Of a stretch of DNA of 64,000 nucleotides, positions 11,421 to 23,800 are shown in pieces. The DNA is from Drosophila persimilis (taxonomy: Eukaryota > Arthropoda > Insecta > Diptera > Drosophilidae). Each line of letters starts with the position of its first letter. Within the stretch, counting starts at the first letter, position 1. The stretch spans positions 3,782,001-3,846,000 of the forward strand of contig NW_020825317.1 of NCBI RefSeq assembly GCF_003286085.1, given 5' to 3'. The position numbers and the translations under genes were made by a program. A model generated the notes under the pieces. It made no database searches. It was not told where the DNA came from and saw only the letters and a program-made list of their open reading frames with translations.

Positions 11421-14400
11421 CTATCTTTCTTGCATGCTCGCGTTTGGTTCGGCTACGCACCGCGCGTCATGCGGCAGCGCCCCTCGGTCGGTTGGGCGGG
11501 AGGAGGGCTGCGTTTTGCCTGGGATCCGCGCGTAACAGCCTTCTGCTGGTGTCACACGGGCCACTTGACGGTGCAGTAATTGCATCGCCTCTTGATAGAT
11601 GCAGTCATTGCATGTCAACGTCCAAATATTGGGAAAGATCAATGCCATTTCCATATGTCAAACTGTATAAAAACTTTTTTTTTTTGAGACTTTAAGGGGG
11701 AGAAGAGCTTGTGGCACACACAATTCTAAAGCACTTTTGTGTTTATGGGAACGGCCAAAGGGTCAGATATCCGATCTCGCGGATGCACCGTTGGCAGCCG
11801 TGCAGAGGTGGAATCCGACTCCCCACGGGCGAAGGGCCACGAGCCGCTGAGTCAGCTTTTTTGGTGGGAACGCTTTAAGATTAATTACGTCACCCTCACG
11901 GGTTGAATAACAATAAAACAAATAGCCAACAATCAGCTTAAAATAACTCTTTTATGGATACTTTTAACCAACTTTGGACACATCTTTCTCCAAAGTGATC
12001 TACAATGACACAGAATTTCAGCTAAATATGATCTTTGAGCGCTCTTTCCTTTCCTTCTCTTCCAAGGAACGAGAATCCTGCCATTCATCAGCGATTCCCA
12101 ATATAAATCTCACCACAATCTCTTTGCTTTCTCTGTTGATAATTTGCATTCCCCTTATGATTGTTTCCTGTATTTTTCCATCCACTTCAACTTCCCCCTT
12201 CCCGTTGCCGTTGCCGTTGCCGTTCCCCTTCCAATTTTCATTTCCATTTCCCCCTTTTCGCAATTTCAACATTTTACATTCGCATTCCCATTCCCAATGG
12301 CGAATCAATTTGCGCTTTACATAAAAATCAACAAAAGATCTCTGAAGTTCGAGGATGTTCGTTGCTGAAGGATGCAAAATGGGAAAATGGAGTTTCAGGA
12401 TGGCGAATGGCGAATGGCTTCCGAAGGATGGTCTCCTCACGAAAATCACGGCACATAACCCATTAACCCAACGTTGCCCAACTATGCATGCGAAATGAAT
12501 GGCGACGACGACATCTACGGGTACGATTTCCATACAATTTTTTTGCATTTCCTTACCTGGTCTTTTCCGTGTCCTTTCTCTTGTTTATTCCCCTTACATT
12601 TCCCTGTTTATTCCCTGCCTACCAGAGTTCGGGGAACAACATTTACATAATGAATTCATATGTTTAATAAAATCTACACGTGAACATGAATATACACGAC
12701 AGCACGAGAAGGACCATGAGCAAGGGCAGGAGCAGGAGCAAGAGCAGGAGCATGAGCAGCAGTAGAGAGGGAGAAACACACAAAAGGACAACCTGAATCC
12801 AGTGAATCCTGTGAATCCACGGAATTCTGAATCTCAATGCATGGAAAAATAGCAGCAGCAGCGCCACACAAAAGTATGCAGCACGCAAAAAGAAGGAAAA
12901 ATAGTATTCCAGAAAGGGATCGGATCGGATGATGGCGGATGAGGAGGTTTTGGCTGGCAGGTTTTCTTTTTGAATAGTTTGACGATGACAATGACGATGA
13001 CGCCACCATTGAGGGCACGCAAGCGGAGAGGGGGAGGAAGCGGAAAGAGTGCCTGCCCGAGGAGTGGCATGGCGTCACTCTGCTGTTTGGCCAAATTAAA
13101 ATCATATTAAATTTGCATATTGCGCCAAAGTGTCGTCACAAAGTGTTCACTCTATCTCTCTCGCTCTCCCTCTCTGTCTCCCTCGTTTGATGATGCTCGA
13201 AACATTGTTATCGGTTATCGGGTTAGCGGCAGATGTTGCATAATGGACTACGATGCAGGGTGGGGGGCTGGAGCTGCAATTAAATTTCAGAAACGAGTCA
13301 CACTTCCGTGGGAGAGACCCCCAGAGAGGGCATCATTCGATGGGTAGCTTTAAATCATCGATTGACCATCGATTTGTCTTGTTCACACCAATTATCAACC
13401 GATTGTTGCGTGGCAAATCGATCGATAGAATATTCACTGCAAGTCCAGTGATGACTGTACTTTCACTGCCCCCACCGCTCTGGCCCAGATACAAACACAA
13501 AACTTTTCAACAAATTCTCGACCACAAACTGTCAAAAAAAGCACAAACAAAACAAAAGTTCAAATGACCCAATCTCCAAAAATAGGCAAACAGAGAGGCA
13601 GAGAAGGAGAAGGAGAGAGAAATATATGTAGAGTACATGAGAGAGAGAGAGGGGTAGAAGTGGCCGGCACAAATGGTGTCTGAGAGGAAGAGTGACAGGG
13701 AAAGAAAAATCATTTTGACAGCTGATGGAGGTGGGAAGACGGGGGCTAAAAGTTGTCAGAGCCCCCCCCACATAAACCTAAAGAGAGTGAAGGAAAAAGA
13801 TACATATATACAGAGGCACAAGGAGTGAGAGGGACTGCGACACATCCAATTGGCAATTGTGATAAATTGTACTTTTAAGCATTTTAAACCCCAGACCCCC
13901 CAGACACATATGTATATGTAAAAAAGGGGCAAAAGTAAGCCTTCAGGATCGCGTCAGTCCCTCATCAATGGAAAGGGATATCCTTTTTGACTTTTGACCA
14001 GGAATCTTCCCGCCTTTTCCCCTCCCTACCTCCCCATCTCAACCGTTTTTCGTTTCGCTTTTGGTATGTTAAAACTACTTTACTAATAATGCCTCAATTG
14101 TGCTTTCATTCCTTTGGGGTTGGAGGATGGGGGCTAAGGACATCCCCCCCCCAACTGTGTTCCCTGCTCGGATTGATTTTCGCCTACTTCTTCTGGGCTC
14201 TTTCTTCAGGATTTTCCCTTTTCCTTGTGTAGTATCTTGAGTATTAATCCTAATTGAAGGGAAATCCCCTGATGGACACGCACATGGCCAGGGAAACGCT
14301 GGCTGGAGTGTCAACCCTTTTTTTCTTTTTCTTTCGTTTTTGTATCATATTTTTGTTTTGAGTCTTGGATTTTATGGCCTTGTGCTTTTTTGTTTGTGTT

Positions 14401-16398
14401 TTAACTTTTCCTGGTTTTGTTTGTGGCTTTCAATTCCGTATTTGGCCGACCTGAAAAGTAGACCAAGGATTTTGGGGATATAGAAATGGTCCCTTCACCC
14501 CCCCGTGACATCCCGTCCAGCCGTATTCTATCCCAACCCCACACTCTATTCGATGTATCTCTCGTACTTTCTATCTTTATATCTCTCTGTGTGTGTTCCC
14601 AACACGTTCACTTTCTCTCAGTGTTTCATGGAAATCAAAAACCGGTAGAAAGAGATGGCGAAAACAAGCATAAGAAAGGGATAGCTGGAAAGTGCAAGCC
14701 TGAAAGAAAGCTGCGTAATTCTAGGAGCAGAGAGGGGAAAGCAGCTTAAAGGAAAGCCCCATCCGAAGCAGTTTTGTTGCTCTACCTCCTTCTCCACAAA
14801 AGCAAAGTACCCTCTTTTTGCAGGGTATGTAAAAGTATATGCGGAAAGCAGCAAAGGCAAAGGCAGGAGCAGCCATCACCGATGGAAAAGCCAAATAAAA
14901 AATGCTCAAATAGACATTTAATGATTCCCCATTGTCATTACATAAAGGTGACTTATAAAAACCTTATTTCACAAACACACAACAAGTGAGAGAGAAAGAG
15001 AGAGCAGTAGCAGCAAAGGAGTGGGAATAGGAGCAGCAGCAGCTGGAGGATGAGGATGGGGTCCTGGGTCCAGTAATGGACGATGTGGCCATGCGGGTGT
15101 GAGCTCGCTTCATGGCACAAAGGCATTTCATGTCGGCTAACGAGCACTTGGGGCATAGTACACGGCCCCAACCCCCTGCCACTCCCAGGACCCCCCCGCC
15201 ACACCCAGAGAGTCAGGGAGAGCGGGTGCAGCGGGCGAAAGCGAGAGAGTCTAAGCCACAAATGGAATTGCTACGGGGAGGGGAAACACATTAGCACCTG
15301 CCCCCGAACTTTTACACTCTGTGAATATTACTAGAAGCGCATTCGGTCACACTTTCATGCGTCAAGGACATGCATTAGCTTTTTTATCATTTAATTGAAG
15401 GACTGGTCACACTCTCTAACCGTACAGTATGCAGAACAGAGATGTTCTTCGGCTCCTCAGGAGCCAGCCTTTTCATTTGCCATATTTTCTTACGAAAATA
15501 TGCGATTGTACGCTTTTCTCATTTTCAGCGGTTGAAATGTTTTGTTTGGTTTTTCGGCTTCTGTTCTAGGGTATGGGTGCACACGGATTCCCACGTACTG
15601 CGTGTGCGTGTGTGTGTACCGAAAATTGTGCGTTCATTTTTGTTTCGAGCTTTCAGCTTATTGGCGAGTTGACCTGGCCGCCACAAAATAAATGAGGAAT
15701 GGCCCGGACGAGTGGGAGTGGGGAGTGGGTGCGACACAAAGTGAAAGATAACAGCTGGTCGGATTTATTTGGATACGTAAATATACAAATTACAAGAATA
15801 AAATTGCACATTTATATCCATATTTGGACAGGTTTATTCTAAATTATCCACATACCATGCACGACTTCTTTGCTGCCGAATTATCAACTTTGTCAACAAA
15901 TTCATTATTTTATTATTCATTATTCGATATTTGTATACGATATTTGTATGGAATTGGCTTATAAACACATTTCAAATCACTTGTCATTCCGATGGGAGTG
16001 TACATGCGTGCCGCACCTTGAACACCCTCATGTGCAGAGTTCTAGTGTGAAGTCAATTATGAAATATCGTATATTGCATGAGGGTATTCAAAATGTGGTG
16101 GCAAGCTTCTTTAAGTACTCCCAAAGGGCGCTTATGAGGGAAAGACCAAAACAGCGGGCGAGTCCTCTGAGAAAGACAAGAGAATTCCTTCACCAACACT
16201 CACTCATTAAGCATACGCAGGTCTCTCAGTATAAAATAGTTTTGGCCCGAAATTATATTTTCACCCGCTCAAATGTATCTCACAGATACAATTGACCAAC
16301 ACGTTCATTCTTTAAAAATCTCGCTCCATCGGGGGTATCTTTTGTAAGTGTCATCCGTGTAATGTTATTAGATGTCTGTACATATATACAATACAGAG
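11421..16398. other. Noncoding DNA with simple repeats
   Basis: A GC-rich patch (11430-11570) follows the Jockey-type LINE and could belong to an unidentified element. There are CCGTTG hexamers at 12202-12225 and GAGCAG hexamers at 12723-12760. An ATCGAT cluster (13333-13430) and the Motif 1 pair are also present. No coding exon was recognised. Confidence 0.6.
15344..15413 (+). promoter_or_regulatory. Pair of Motif 1 (M1BP-type) elements
   Basis: CGGTCACACT (15344) and TGGTCACACT (15404) match the Drosophila core-promoter Motif 1, yGGTCACACTr, 60 bp apart and in the same direction. Motif 1 marks housekeeping-type promoters. A third match, TGGTCACACT, is at 17806. No coding sequence was recognised downstream, so these may serve a noncoding transcript or an upstream 5' exon, or be chance. 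Confidence 0.4.
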
Positions 16399-17035
16399 AT
16401 TATTATTATTATTATTATATAAAGCTAATAAATAGTTAAAACTAGGTATTAACAATGTATGGGGCTATAGCTACCGAGGCCTTAAGCTCGCTATGGTATA
16501 ATTTTACACTTGAGTATGTATGAACTTATATACATATGTACAGGGTTGGTTTTATACGATATTATATGTTGTAAAGGAATTATCTAGTGTACTAGTTGTG
16601 TATATGTATGTGTACAGGTATGGTAGTTTATGAGGTTATATGTAGTGAATGATTTTGGATTGAACTAGGTAGTTGAGGATTATTTTTGCGTTATTGTTGT
16701 TAGGGTTGGAGGTGTATTGCATGGGGTCGGTGTTATGGAATATTGAGGATCTTTGTCGAGAGAGGGCGGGGCATGTGTATAGTATGCGTCTTATGTCTAT
16801 GGTTGGGTTGTGGCACAGTGGGCATGCGTTGGAGGATGTTTTATCCATGCAGTGGGCATTGGTGAATCTTGTGTGGCCTAGTCTCAGTCTGGTTAGGATG
16901 ACTTGGTGTCATCTGTTAAGGTTGTTTATGTTTTTGGGGGGAGGATGAGTGGAAGACAGATTGATAACTTGTTGGTACCAGGGATACAGAGATAATGTAG
17001 GTAGAACTACAGCAGGGAGTGACATTCGAGTGTAT
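16399..17035 (-). mobile_element. I-clade LINE fragment with (TAA)n tail
   Basis: Read on the minus strand, VILTRLRLGHTRFTNAHCMD is followed by SSNACPLCHNPTIDIRRILY and TCPALSRQR. This is the LTRLRIGHTR...H motif and C..C/H finger found after the RNase H region of I-type LINEs. The frame is open from the Met at 16848 to a stop at 16636, and the LTRLR segment lies just upstream. At the 3' end (16399-16419) the minus strand carries a (TAA)n run, the hallmark tail of the I element. The upstream side to about 17035 is decayed and contains no complete RT. The copy is 5' truncated. Coordinates at the 5' edge are approximate. Confidence 0.7.
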
Positions 17036-17189
17036 TTTTTTTGGTTGCTTTGGGTCTTGCACCTTATTTATTGTACTACATAATACAATGTTTCAATACC
17101 ATGCAATGCAATATACAAATGTGTAGAGATAGTCCATATTATATACAAGTACATACACTTATTACCGGACTCTGTGCACCTTGAATAGC

Positions 17190-17471
17190 CTAATGGACGA
17201 TGATTTTTATGTTAAGTCTTGAGCTCAGAGACTATAAGAGCTAGAGCAACCAAATTTTGGTGGCCATACTTCTGTGTGTTTCAAAATGTCGCCCCGCCAT
17301 CACTAAGAACAAATATCTGTGGCATACTATAAAACCGAAAACTCAAAATAGAAAAAAAGAAACAACTGACAATCTGATTGCCGAATCTGGTTTAGAATGG
17401 GTCATTATTTTGGTCAGAAGACACAAAGAAATTTCCGTGACTACTCAACGACCAGCCACGCGCTTACTGAA

Positions 17472-17503
<32 letters not shown>

Positions 17504-17645
17504 TCTTCTTCGTGCAGTGTGCGGCATCTGGCGGAGGGGAGCGAGATAGCAACACACATACTGACTGAGATCGATTAGAAATGTAGAGTCGCGACAGTAG
17601 CAGCGATTCACAGCGTTCCCCTCGTTTTGTTACTTTTATTTGCTC
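17190..17645 (-). mobile_element. DINE-1/mini-me copy, reversed
   Basis: Reverse-complemented, this matches the other copies block by block. It has AAACGAGGGGAACGCTGTG, a Cys-free noncoding block with TCAGTCAGTATG, a GAGAGA stretch (the CT run at 17472-17498), the AGATTCGGCAATCAGAT block, the ATGCCACAGATAT block, and a TTGCTCTAGCTCTTATAGTC block near 17240. The GACR microsatellite and the GGGGTCGGAAACG end are missing. It lies about 150 bp from the I-type LINE tail region, on the same strand. Confidence 0.7.
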
Positions 17646-20370
17646 ACACTATCGTCTGGAAGTATAGCTTCCATAGTTTATCTTAATTCTTGTAGACACA
17701 TTGAGACAGATTTATGTTATCTATTCTATCAATTACTTGATTGATTCCCAATGATTCTTGTTAATTGAATAAGTTTTTCTTGAATCTTCAAAGCATACGT
17801 CTTGCTGGTCACACTGGGCATACACTTTGGGGTTTTTCTTTCAATTATTTCAGCACATTCGAACTTGAATCGAGTGCTCGAGTGTTCATGGGAGCGGATA
17901 TCATACTATAGAGTTCTGCTCTGTTTCTCCATTTCGGCGAATCTCTTCAATGGACTGTGGAGAGTGCATTGTCCTGTGCCCATTGTCCTGCGCTTCTTTT
18001 GAAAATCTTTCACAATCTTTCGTTTCGTTTCGTTTCGTTTGGCTCAGCAGCAGAACTTGTTCGAGGCGCTTCAAAGTTTTTGGTTTAGTCGGCGAAGTTT
18101 TGCTTCCCATAAACGACACCACACCGCGAGACAACCACAAGTCGAGTTTTCACTCCCGTCCCTGCTCCTCCTTTCCTTTTCTCGGGTACTCTGTCTGCCT
18201 GTGTCGTTTTTCGGCTTCTCCATTCTGCTTTTGTGGACGGTCTCTTTCTGTTTGCTTGTTGTTTTGTCGTGTGCTTCGGATTCGATTTAAGTTCCGCTTT
18301 GCCTATTGAAAGTTTACTTTTGTCTTGCATCTTCGGCAGTCATTTTTCTTTCGAGGTTTGGCCTTTTCCACTTTCCCTAGGAGCCAGGCCCCCACTGCCT
18401 TCCCGTTCTCTAATTTCTCCGCTTTCTCCGCTTTCTCGGCTCTTTCGTTTTTTTGTTTTGTTTTTGGGTTCTCCTCGTTATGTCCTGGCCATGTTTATCA
18501 GAAATTGAAGCGACTGGGGGAGTCGATTGAGTTGAACTTTGATTGTCAGAATTTTCCAACTGGTTTGCCTTGGCTCTCTCTCTCTCCCTCTCTCTTTCCC
18601 CTCTGTGGCCCAGTTTTTTTGCGGGTCGAATGGGTGGTGGTGGTTCGCCAGTGGCTCTGTGTTTCTGTGGTTTGGTTAAACAATGAAATGTCTGCATATT
18701 TGGCACCATTATTCAAATTGCCAGTATGCACGCGCTTCGCCTTCGGGCTGTGTCGTTACCCGTGGAAGTATGCCACACAGTAATCGAGCAAATGGCAACA
18801 GTTTCAGCCGCAATGGCGCCCCTCCCCGTACCCCTGTCAATTATATCTGCCACAAATTCAATGCAGAGTAGGCCCCAGTGCCAGAGGTGCAGGTACTCCC
18901 CTGTTGTAGAGCACAGCAATGCGACATCCGCAGGTGAAAGCGGCGAAAGAGCCGCAACCGCAACGAGTGTTCCACTGCACTGGGCGGAAAAAGCACACAA
19001 AAGCCTACGAAAGAGCCTGCAAATATTTGGCATACAGCAGGGTTTTTGGTAGATAATAGCTATTGCCAGAGGCATTGCCTTTACAAATGGCATGATCGTA
19101 TTTCATGAACTGCGGATTGCAAAACTGTAACGAGAGCTAAAATGTGCGTGTGTGCATCGACAAAAACGTTTCGCTTGGTGGTGCTGTAGCGGATCTGCAA
19201 GGATATCTCTCAGGTCCCGTTTTCGATTTGTTTTGAAAGAAGATCTAACCGACTATTAATCCTCACACATCCAGACATCCAGTTATCGCTCTAAGAATCT
19301 TTTTTCAATACTTCCGGATTGCTTAAGGATAGAGTCCTAATTTAATGCTCCGGCACGCTCCCTTGGGCATGTGGTCGTGCTTCTTGAAGGATACATTCCC
19401 TCTGCAGGGAAACTTCAGTTTTTTCCTTCAGTGTCGATCCCCCTGGGGCACGTGTCGAGTTCATTATCGCCCATCGGCACACACATGGCATACATGGTGG
19501 CAGCTCTGGCCCCGGCTAGGGTTGCCACCGCCGTCATTCGCATTCGCATTTGCATTGGCATTTTCTATTGCCGACTTCTTTGTCGGTTTTTGGGGCGCAT
19601 TACAATTTAAATTGTTCGCATGCGGCCGGGCAAAACTTGTCGCATATTATTTATGAGCCACGACCCGGGCCCTCTTTCTACCCCGGCAACCTCGACCCAG
19701 GAACAGGAACAGGCGGACCCCTTCCCCATCTTTTCCGTGTGTGGCCAGCCTTAAAAATTTTAAACAACACACAAAAAAACCTTGCATACATTTCGCAGTG
19801 GCCCCGCAGGAGGAGCTGGAGCAGGAGCAGGAGCAGAACCTGGAAACCTGGAGCCGACCACACGCTGTGTGCGGACTAGGCTCAAGATTTATGGCTTTGC
19901 GACAGGCGGGGCAGACAGACAGAGGGACGGAACCGAGGGGGACAGGGGCATGGCAGTGGACAACCAACAGACAAGGGCAAACAGAAGGAGAGAGACAGAC
20001 AGACAGATAGACAGACAGCTAGGTAGAAGGAGGACCGACACGACAGCAGGACAGAGGGGCCTGCAGCCTTAAAGAACTGCTGTCCACAAAAGAAAACTTC
20101 CAGGAGGAGTAGCGACCCAGGGAGGTTCCAGCAGAGTCAACCCCTAAACTAAACTTTGAACTCCACCAACAGAAAGCAGCAAGCTTCCATTCATTCCAGA
20201 GGCCTTCACGACTCCAAAATGTACACTAAAAATCTGTATTCTTGTTTCATTGAGAAGCCCTCAGAGTAGCAGGAATCAGAAGATGTTTAAGCCCCCTTTA
20301 AAATAAGGGCATCTCCAATGGACAGAGATCTTGTCTAAAAGAGAATCCCCCCAACAGGCTGATCGCTTAC
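17646..20370. other. Noncoding DNA
   Basis: This block has a Motif 1 match at 17806, TTTCG pentamers (18010-18035), a CT-rich tract near 18575, CATTCG hexamers (19536-19562) and a GACA-type tract (19908-20015). The 18.0-18.5 kb part is pyrimidine-rich and may be promoter or UTR. No exon is supportable. Confidence 0.55.
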
Positions 20371-21045
20371 CTTTTTCAGCATATCATCGAGCGAGTCGAC
20401 ATCGAGGCCGGCATAGTTGTTGTTGAATTGGCTGGAACAGTTCGAAGAGGTGCTCGTGTAGCGCTTTCGACGGCCCAGGGCCGGGGAGTTGACCAGCGAA
20501 CTGGGGCCGCTGGACCCGGCGTACCCCAACGAAGCGGCAGCCATCAGGGGATAGAGCGAGTGGTGCGGACCCAGGTGGGGCACATGGCCAATGTGATGGG
20601 CCCCGGCAGTGCAGCAGACGGCCGGGCATCCCGCTGGATGTGGATGCTGCTGCTGCTGTTGCGGGTGTGGATGGCTGCGAACGGCGGCCAGGGGCGAGGG
20701 CGGAGCCGTGTGATGCAGCTGGAAGGGATGCAGCTGGTGGTGGAGCGGGGATCCATGATGCATGTGGTGATGGATGTAGCCCCCGGGTGATCCGCCACCC
20801 GGCGAACTGTTCGGCGATGTCCCTGGCCCAGGGTTCTCGGTGGCTGCCGCGGCAGCTAGTCCGGCGCCTGTGGTTGTGGTCGAGGAGGAGCACTCAATGA
20901 TCGTGGTGGTGGTGGTGGTGGTGCTGGTGTTCACCGTCACTTCCATGGCAGGGGTGCTGCTGCTCGTGGGTCCTGCACTATGGGGCCGTCTCGAGCACTC
21001 GCCCTCGCGCGGCAGCAGCGTGGCTCCTCCTCCATTGATTTCCAT
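20371..21045 (-). CDS. Long first coding exon, His/Gln/Thr-rich; likely alternative start of the PLEKHH-like gene
   Basis: The exon runs from ATG 21045 (MEINGGGATLLPREGE) for 225 codons to LDVDSLDDMLKK. There a donor GTAAGCGATC follows at 20370, phase 0. The frame stays open a little upstream, but a TAA closes it before any convincing acceptor, so a first-exon role is favoured. The protein has a Thr run, Ala and Gly/Ser/Pro stretches, dense His repeats with a short Gln run, and a Cys pair (PAVCC). Its C-terminal part (GRRKRYTSTSSNC, then GLDVDSLDDMLKK) is less repetitive and looks the most constrained. I do not recognise the family. It lies on the same strand and downstream of the PLEKHH-like exons and shares their splice phase, so an alternative promoter of that gene is the simplest reading. 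An independent gene is possible. Its partner exons are outside the window or unrecognised. Confidence 0.72.
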
Positions 21046-22442
21046 CGAGAATCGAGAGTTCGTCACACTTTTCACGGAATTTTTCGCTTCGCTTAGGCTG
21101 GGCGCACTGTCCGGCCCATGGCACTCACTTTCTCTCACGCTGGCGCTTTAAATCTCGCACTTCTGTGGCAAGTGGCAAAAGAATTTGTTGCAACACACAC
21201 ACATGCACACACGCACACGCACACACCCTCTCTGTTTCTGTCTGTCTTTCTGTCATGCAAATTTATGTTGCAATTGTTTCTTTTTTAATTGCATGCTGCA
21301 TACTTTTAGGCGCAGCGACGCCCACGTGATTAATGGCCCCGCGGGAAACGCGCCCAGAAAGGGTTGGGCAACGGACATTAACCGCAGAAACAGATTGTTT
21401 GTCATTTGCCATTTGATGGCGACAAAATCGAAAATCGAGAATCGAGAATCCCGTGAATCCACATGGAAAATGGCAATCGAATGTCATAAAGAAGATAAAT
21501 AAATAAATTAAATCTGATTTCGCAGTCGCTTCGACTGTTGAAGAATCAACCACAACAAATTTCGAAGAGTTCGACATGTGTGTATGTGTGTGTGTATGTA
21601 TGGGAAGGCACTGTCACCGATATCTGTTCACTTATGGGAACTTTCGTGCAGCCAATCAATCGAAACCGAATGGATAACCAAATTTCAACCAATTTTTGAC
21701 AGCATTTTGCATGAAAAACAAGAAAGTCCTTCTGGAAGAACTGAACTGACTCTCAGAAATAACAAAAATACCATTGAAAAAGAACAATAAATGCCAATTA
21801 TAAGTACACTGAGGAAAACTAGTAAATATTTATCCCCTTTAAGAGCATTGCAGACAGAACAAATGATTGCGTGGGCTAAAACAAAATACATAATAAGTAT
21901 AAAACCATAACGTATCGGTGGCACACACGTTTTGAGTCGCCCCACACGCTGCACTGAGGCCCCAGACGGACGCACTGGCGCTGGAAATTCACAACAAGCA
22001 GCAATCAATTCCGTAGCATAAATAACTCAATTTCTGATGGAAGGAAGGAAGCAAGGAAGCGAAGGAGCCAGGCAAGGCAGGCTAATGCTGTCCGGTCATC
22101 AATAAATTCTGCTTTTTCCCTGTGACAAGAGGGGAGCAGGGAGATAGAGCGGAGAGAGATGGAAGTGGAAATGGAAACGGGAACGATGGCTCTCTGAAGC
22201 TTTAGCTAATTAGTGGCTAAACCTTTTTCGATTATGCGGCCAGACATTGGCATGATTTGAGCCCAGGAATACCAGGGATATATATACATATATCTATACA
22301 ATAGAGATAGAGAGAGGATAGAGATCAGATATCAAGTGGCATAGTGGCCACAGTCCAGAGCGGAGAAATTCGATGCAACAGCATGCATGCATGCAGGAGG
22401 CGGGGGGCAGGAGGGAGTAGTAGATGGTGTCCTGTCCAGGAC

Positions 22443-22521
22443 ATGTCCGTGTCCATGTCCATGTCCATGACTCCTGCCGTCTGCTGCTGCTGCTGCTGCT
22501 CCTGCTGCTCCTGCTGCTGCT
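22443..22521 (+). repeat. TGTCCR hexamers followed by (CTG)n
   Basis: Hexamer TGTCCG/TGTCCA units (22443-22470) are followed by CTG runs with interruptions (22481-22521). A second TGTCCR array is at 24008-24052. Confidence 0.85.
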
Positions 22522-23750
22522 TTGGGGTGTCTGAAGTTTTGTATCGTCCATTTAACAATGTGTGCCACACAAAATGCATGATGATGATGATGATACATAT
22601 ACTGCCAGGACGGTGGCAGGGGCAGGGGCAGGGGCAGGGCCTCTGAAAAGGCTCTCTATGTGTGCTGTGCTGTGTTTGTGGCAGACATGGGGCCAGTGGC
22701 CAGCGCCAGTGCCCAGTGCCCAAGAGTCGCCTGGAACTTCAGCTGTAGTTCTTGTAAGGACAAGCCGTTTTGGAATCTATATGGCCAGGCCATAATTCAC
22801 TGGAGATAATATACATACGGCTCCCACTCGCTCAACCCTCGCCCGTTCTCCCTCTCTGTCTGCTTGTGGCATGTGGCAGACAGGCTGTGAGACGGGAGGC
22901 ACGAGGCACGAGGCACCAGGCACAAGGCATGCAATTGCCTCGACACACACACGAGACACACGCATACACACATCTGTGGAAACACCCGGGGAACAACATA
23001 CACATTAATGACACCAGCTTGAAATTTAAAGGGGGCAAAATCTAGACGAAAATCTGCGGGAAAATCCAGCGATTCATTCAATTGAATTTCGATTTTGGTC
23101 GCAATTTCACTTTCTCGCCTGAGCGATGCTCTAAAGAGCATTGAGCATACTAATTTCCCATAAGCGAATAGATATCTTCAAGCGTTCTTCCGAATTTTAC
23201 ACAAAAAAAACCAAAGAGTATCGAAAGCGAATCGAAAGACATTTATATTTCGGAGCTTTCGGGGAAGTTAAAGTATAATTTAATAAACAATTCAACAAAA
23301 GCGTACAGGATACAGATTCGTTCTATTAAATTTTTGATTTGCCGTTCGAAAAGCCCCACAGATATCCAAGACAAGTCCTGGAAATATTTCCATCACTTCA
23401 CTTTCCAAAAAACACATTCAACATTCTATGAAACACCGAAGGCACTTGCCACACAAAATGAAAGACAAACAAGTGGAGGGCAGGCCCCTGTTTTCCTTTT
23501 CAAAAATGTCTTCTCTTTGGACACAGATTTTCGCGCCCAGCAGCAGAACGAGAGCCCATCGAATGAGACAGAAACAGGAAAGAGTGTGTGGATAATTTCA
23601 GAATTTTTCTGGTGGGTAATTCACAATTTTCACAATCATATTCTTTGGGCAAAAAAAAAATTCTAAAAAATATATCAACAAACAAAATTTCACTTGTTAT
23701 TTCTTCAACGAGAGGCGCCCCACACGGAATACGCGATACGGATGCAACTA

Positions 23751-23800
23751 GGATATGCGAGGATATGCGAGGATATGCGAGGATATGCGAGTATATGGGA
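23751..23800 (+). repeat. Decamer tandem repeat (GGATATGCGA), 4-5 copies
   Basis: Four perfect GGATATGCGA units are followed by GTATATGGGATG and GGAATATGCGAG, which are decayed units. Confidence 0.9.

Noticed and set aside
12018-12548. 176-codon minus-strand frame
   Set aside because: Its core is a CCGTTG/GGCAAC hexamer read as GNGNGN. It has no domain and sits in noncoding DNA.
20384-20900. Frames of 169, 120 and 86 codons over the 20.4-kb exon
   Set aside because: They are shadows of the 225-codon exon, which alone ends in a consensus donor.
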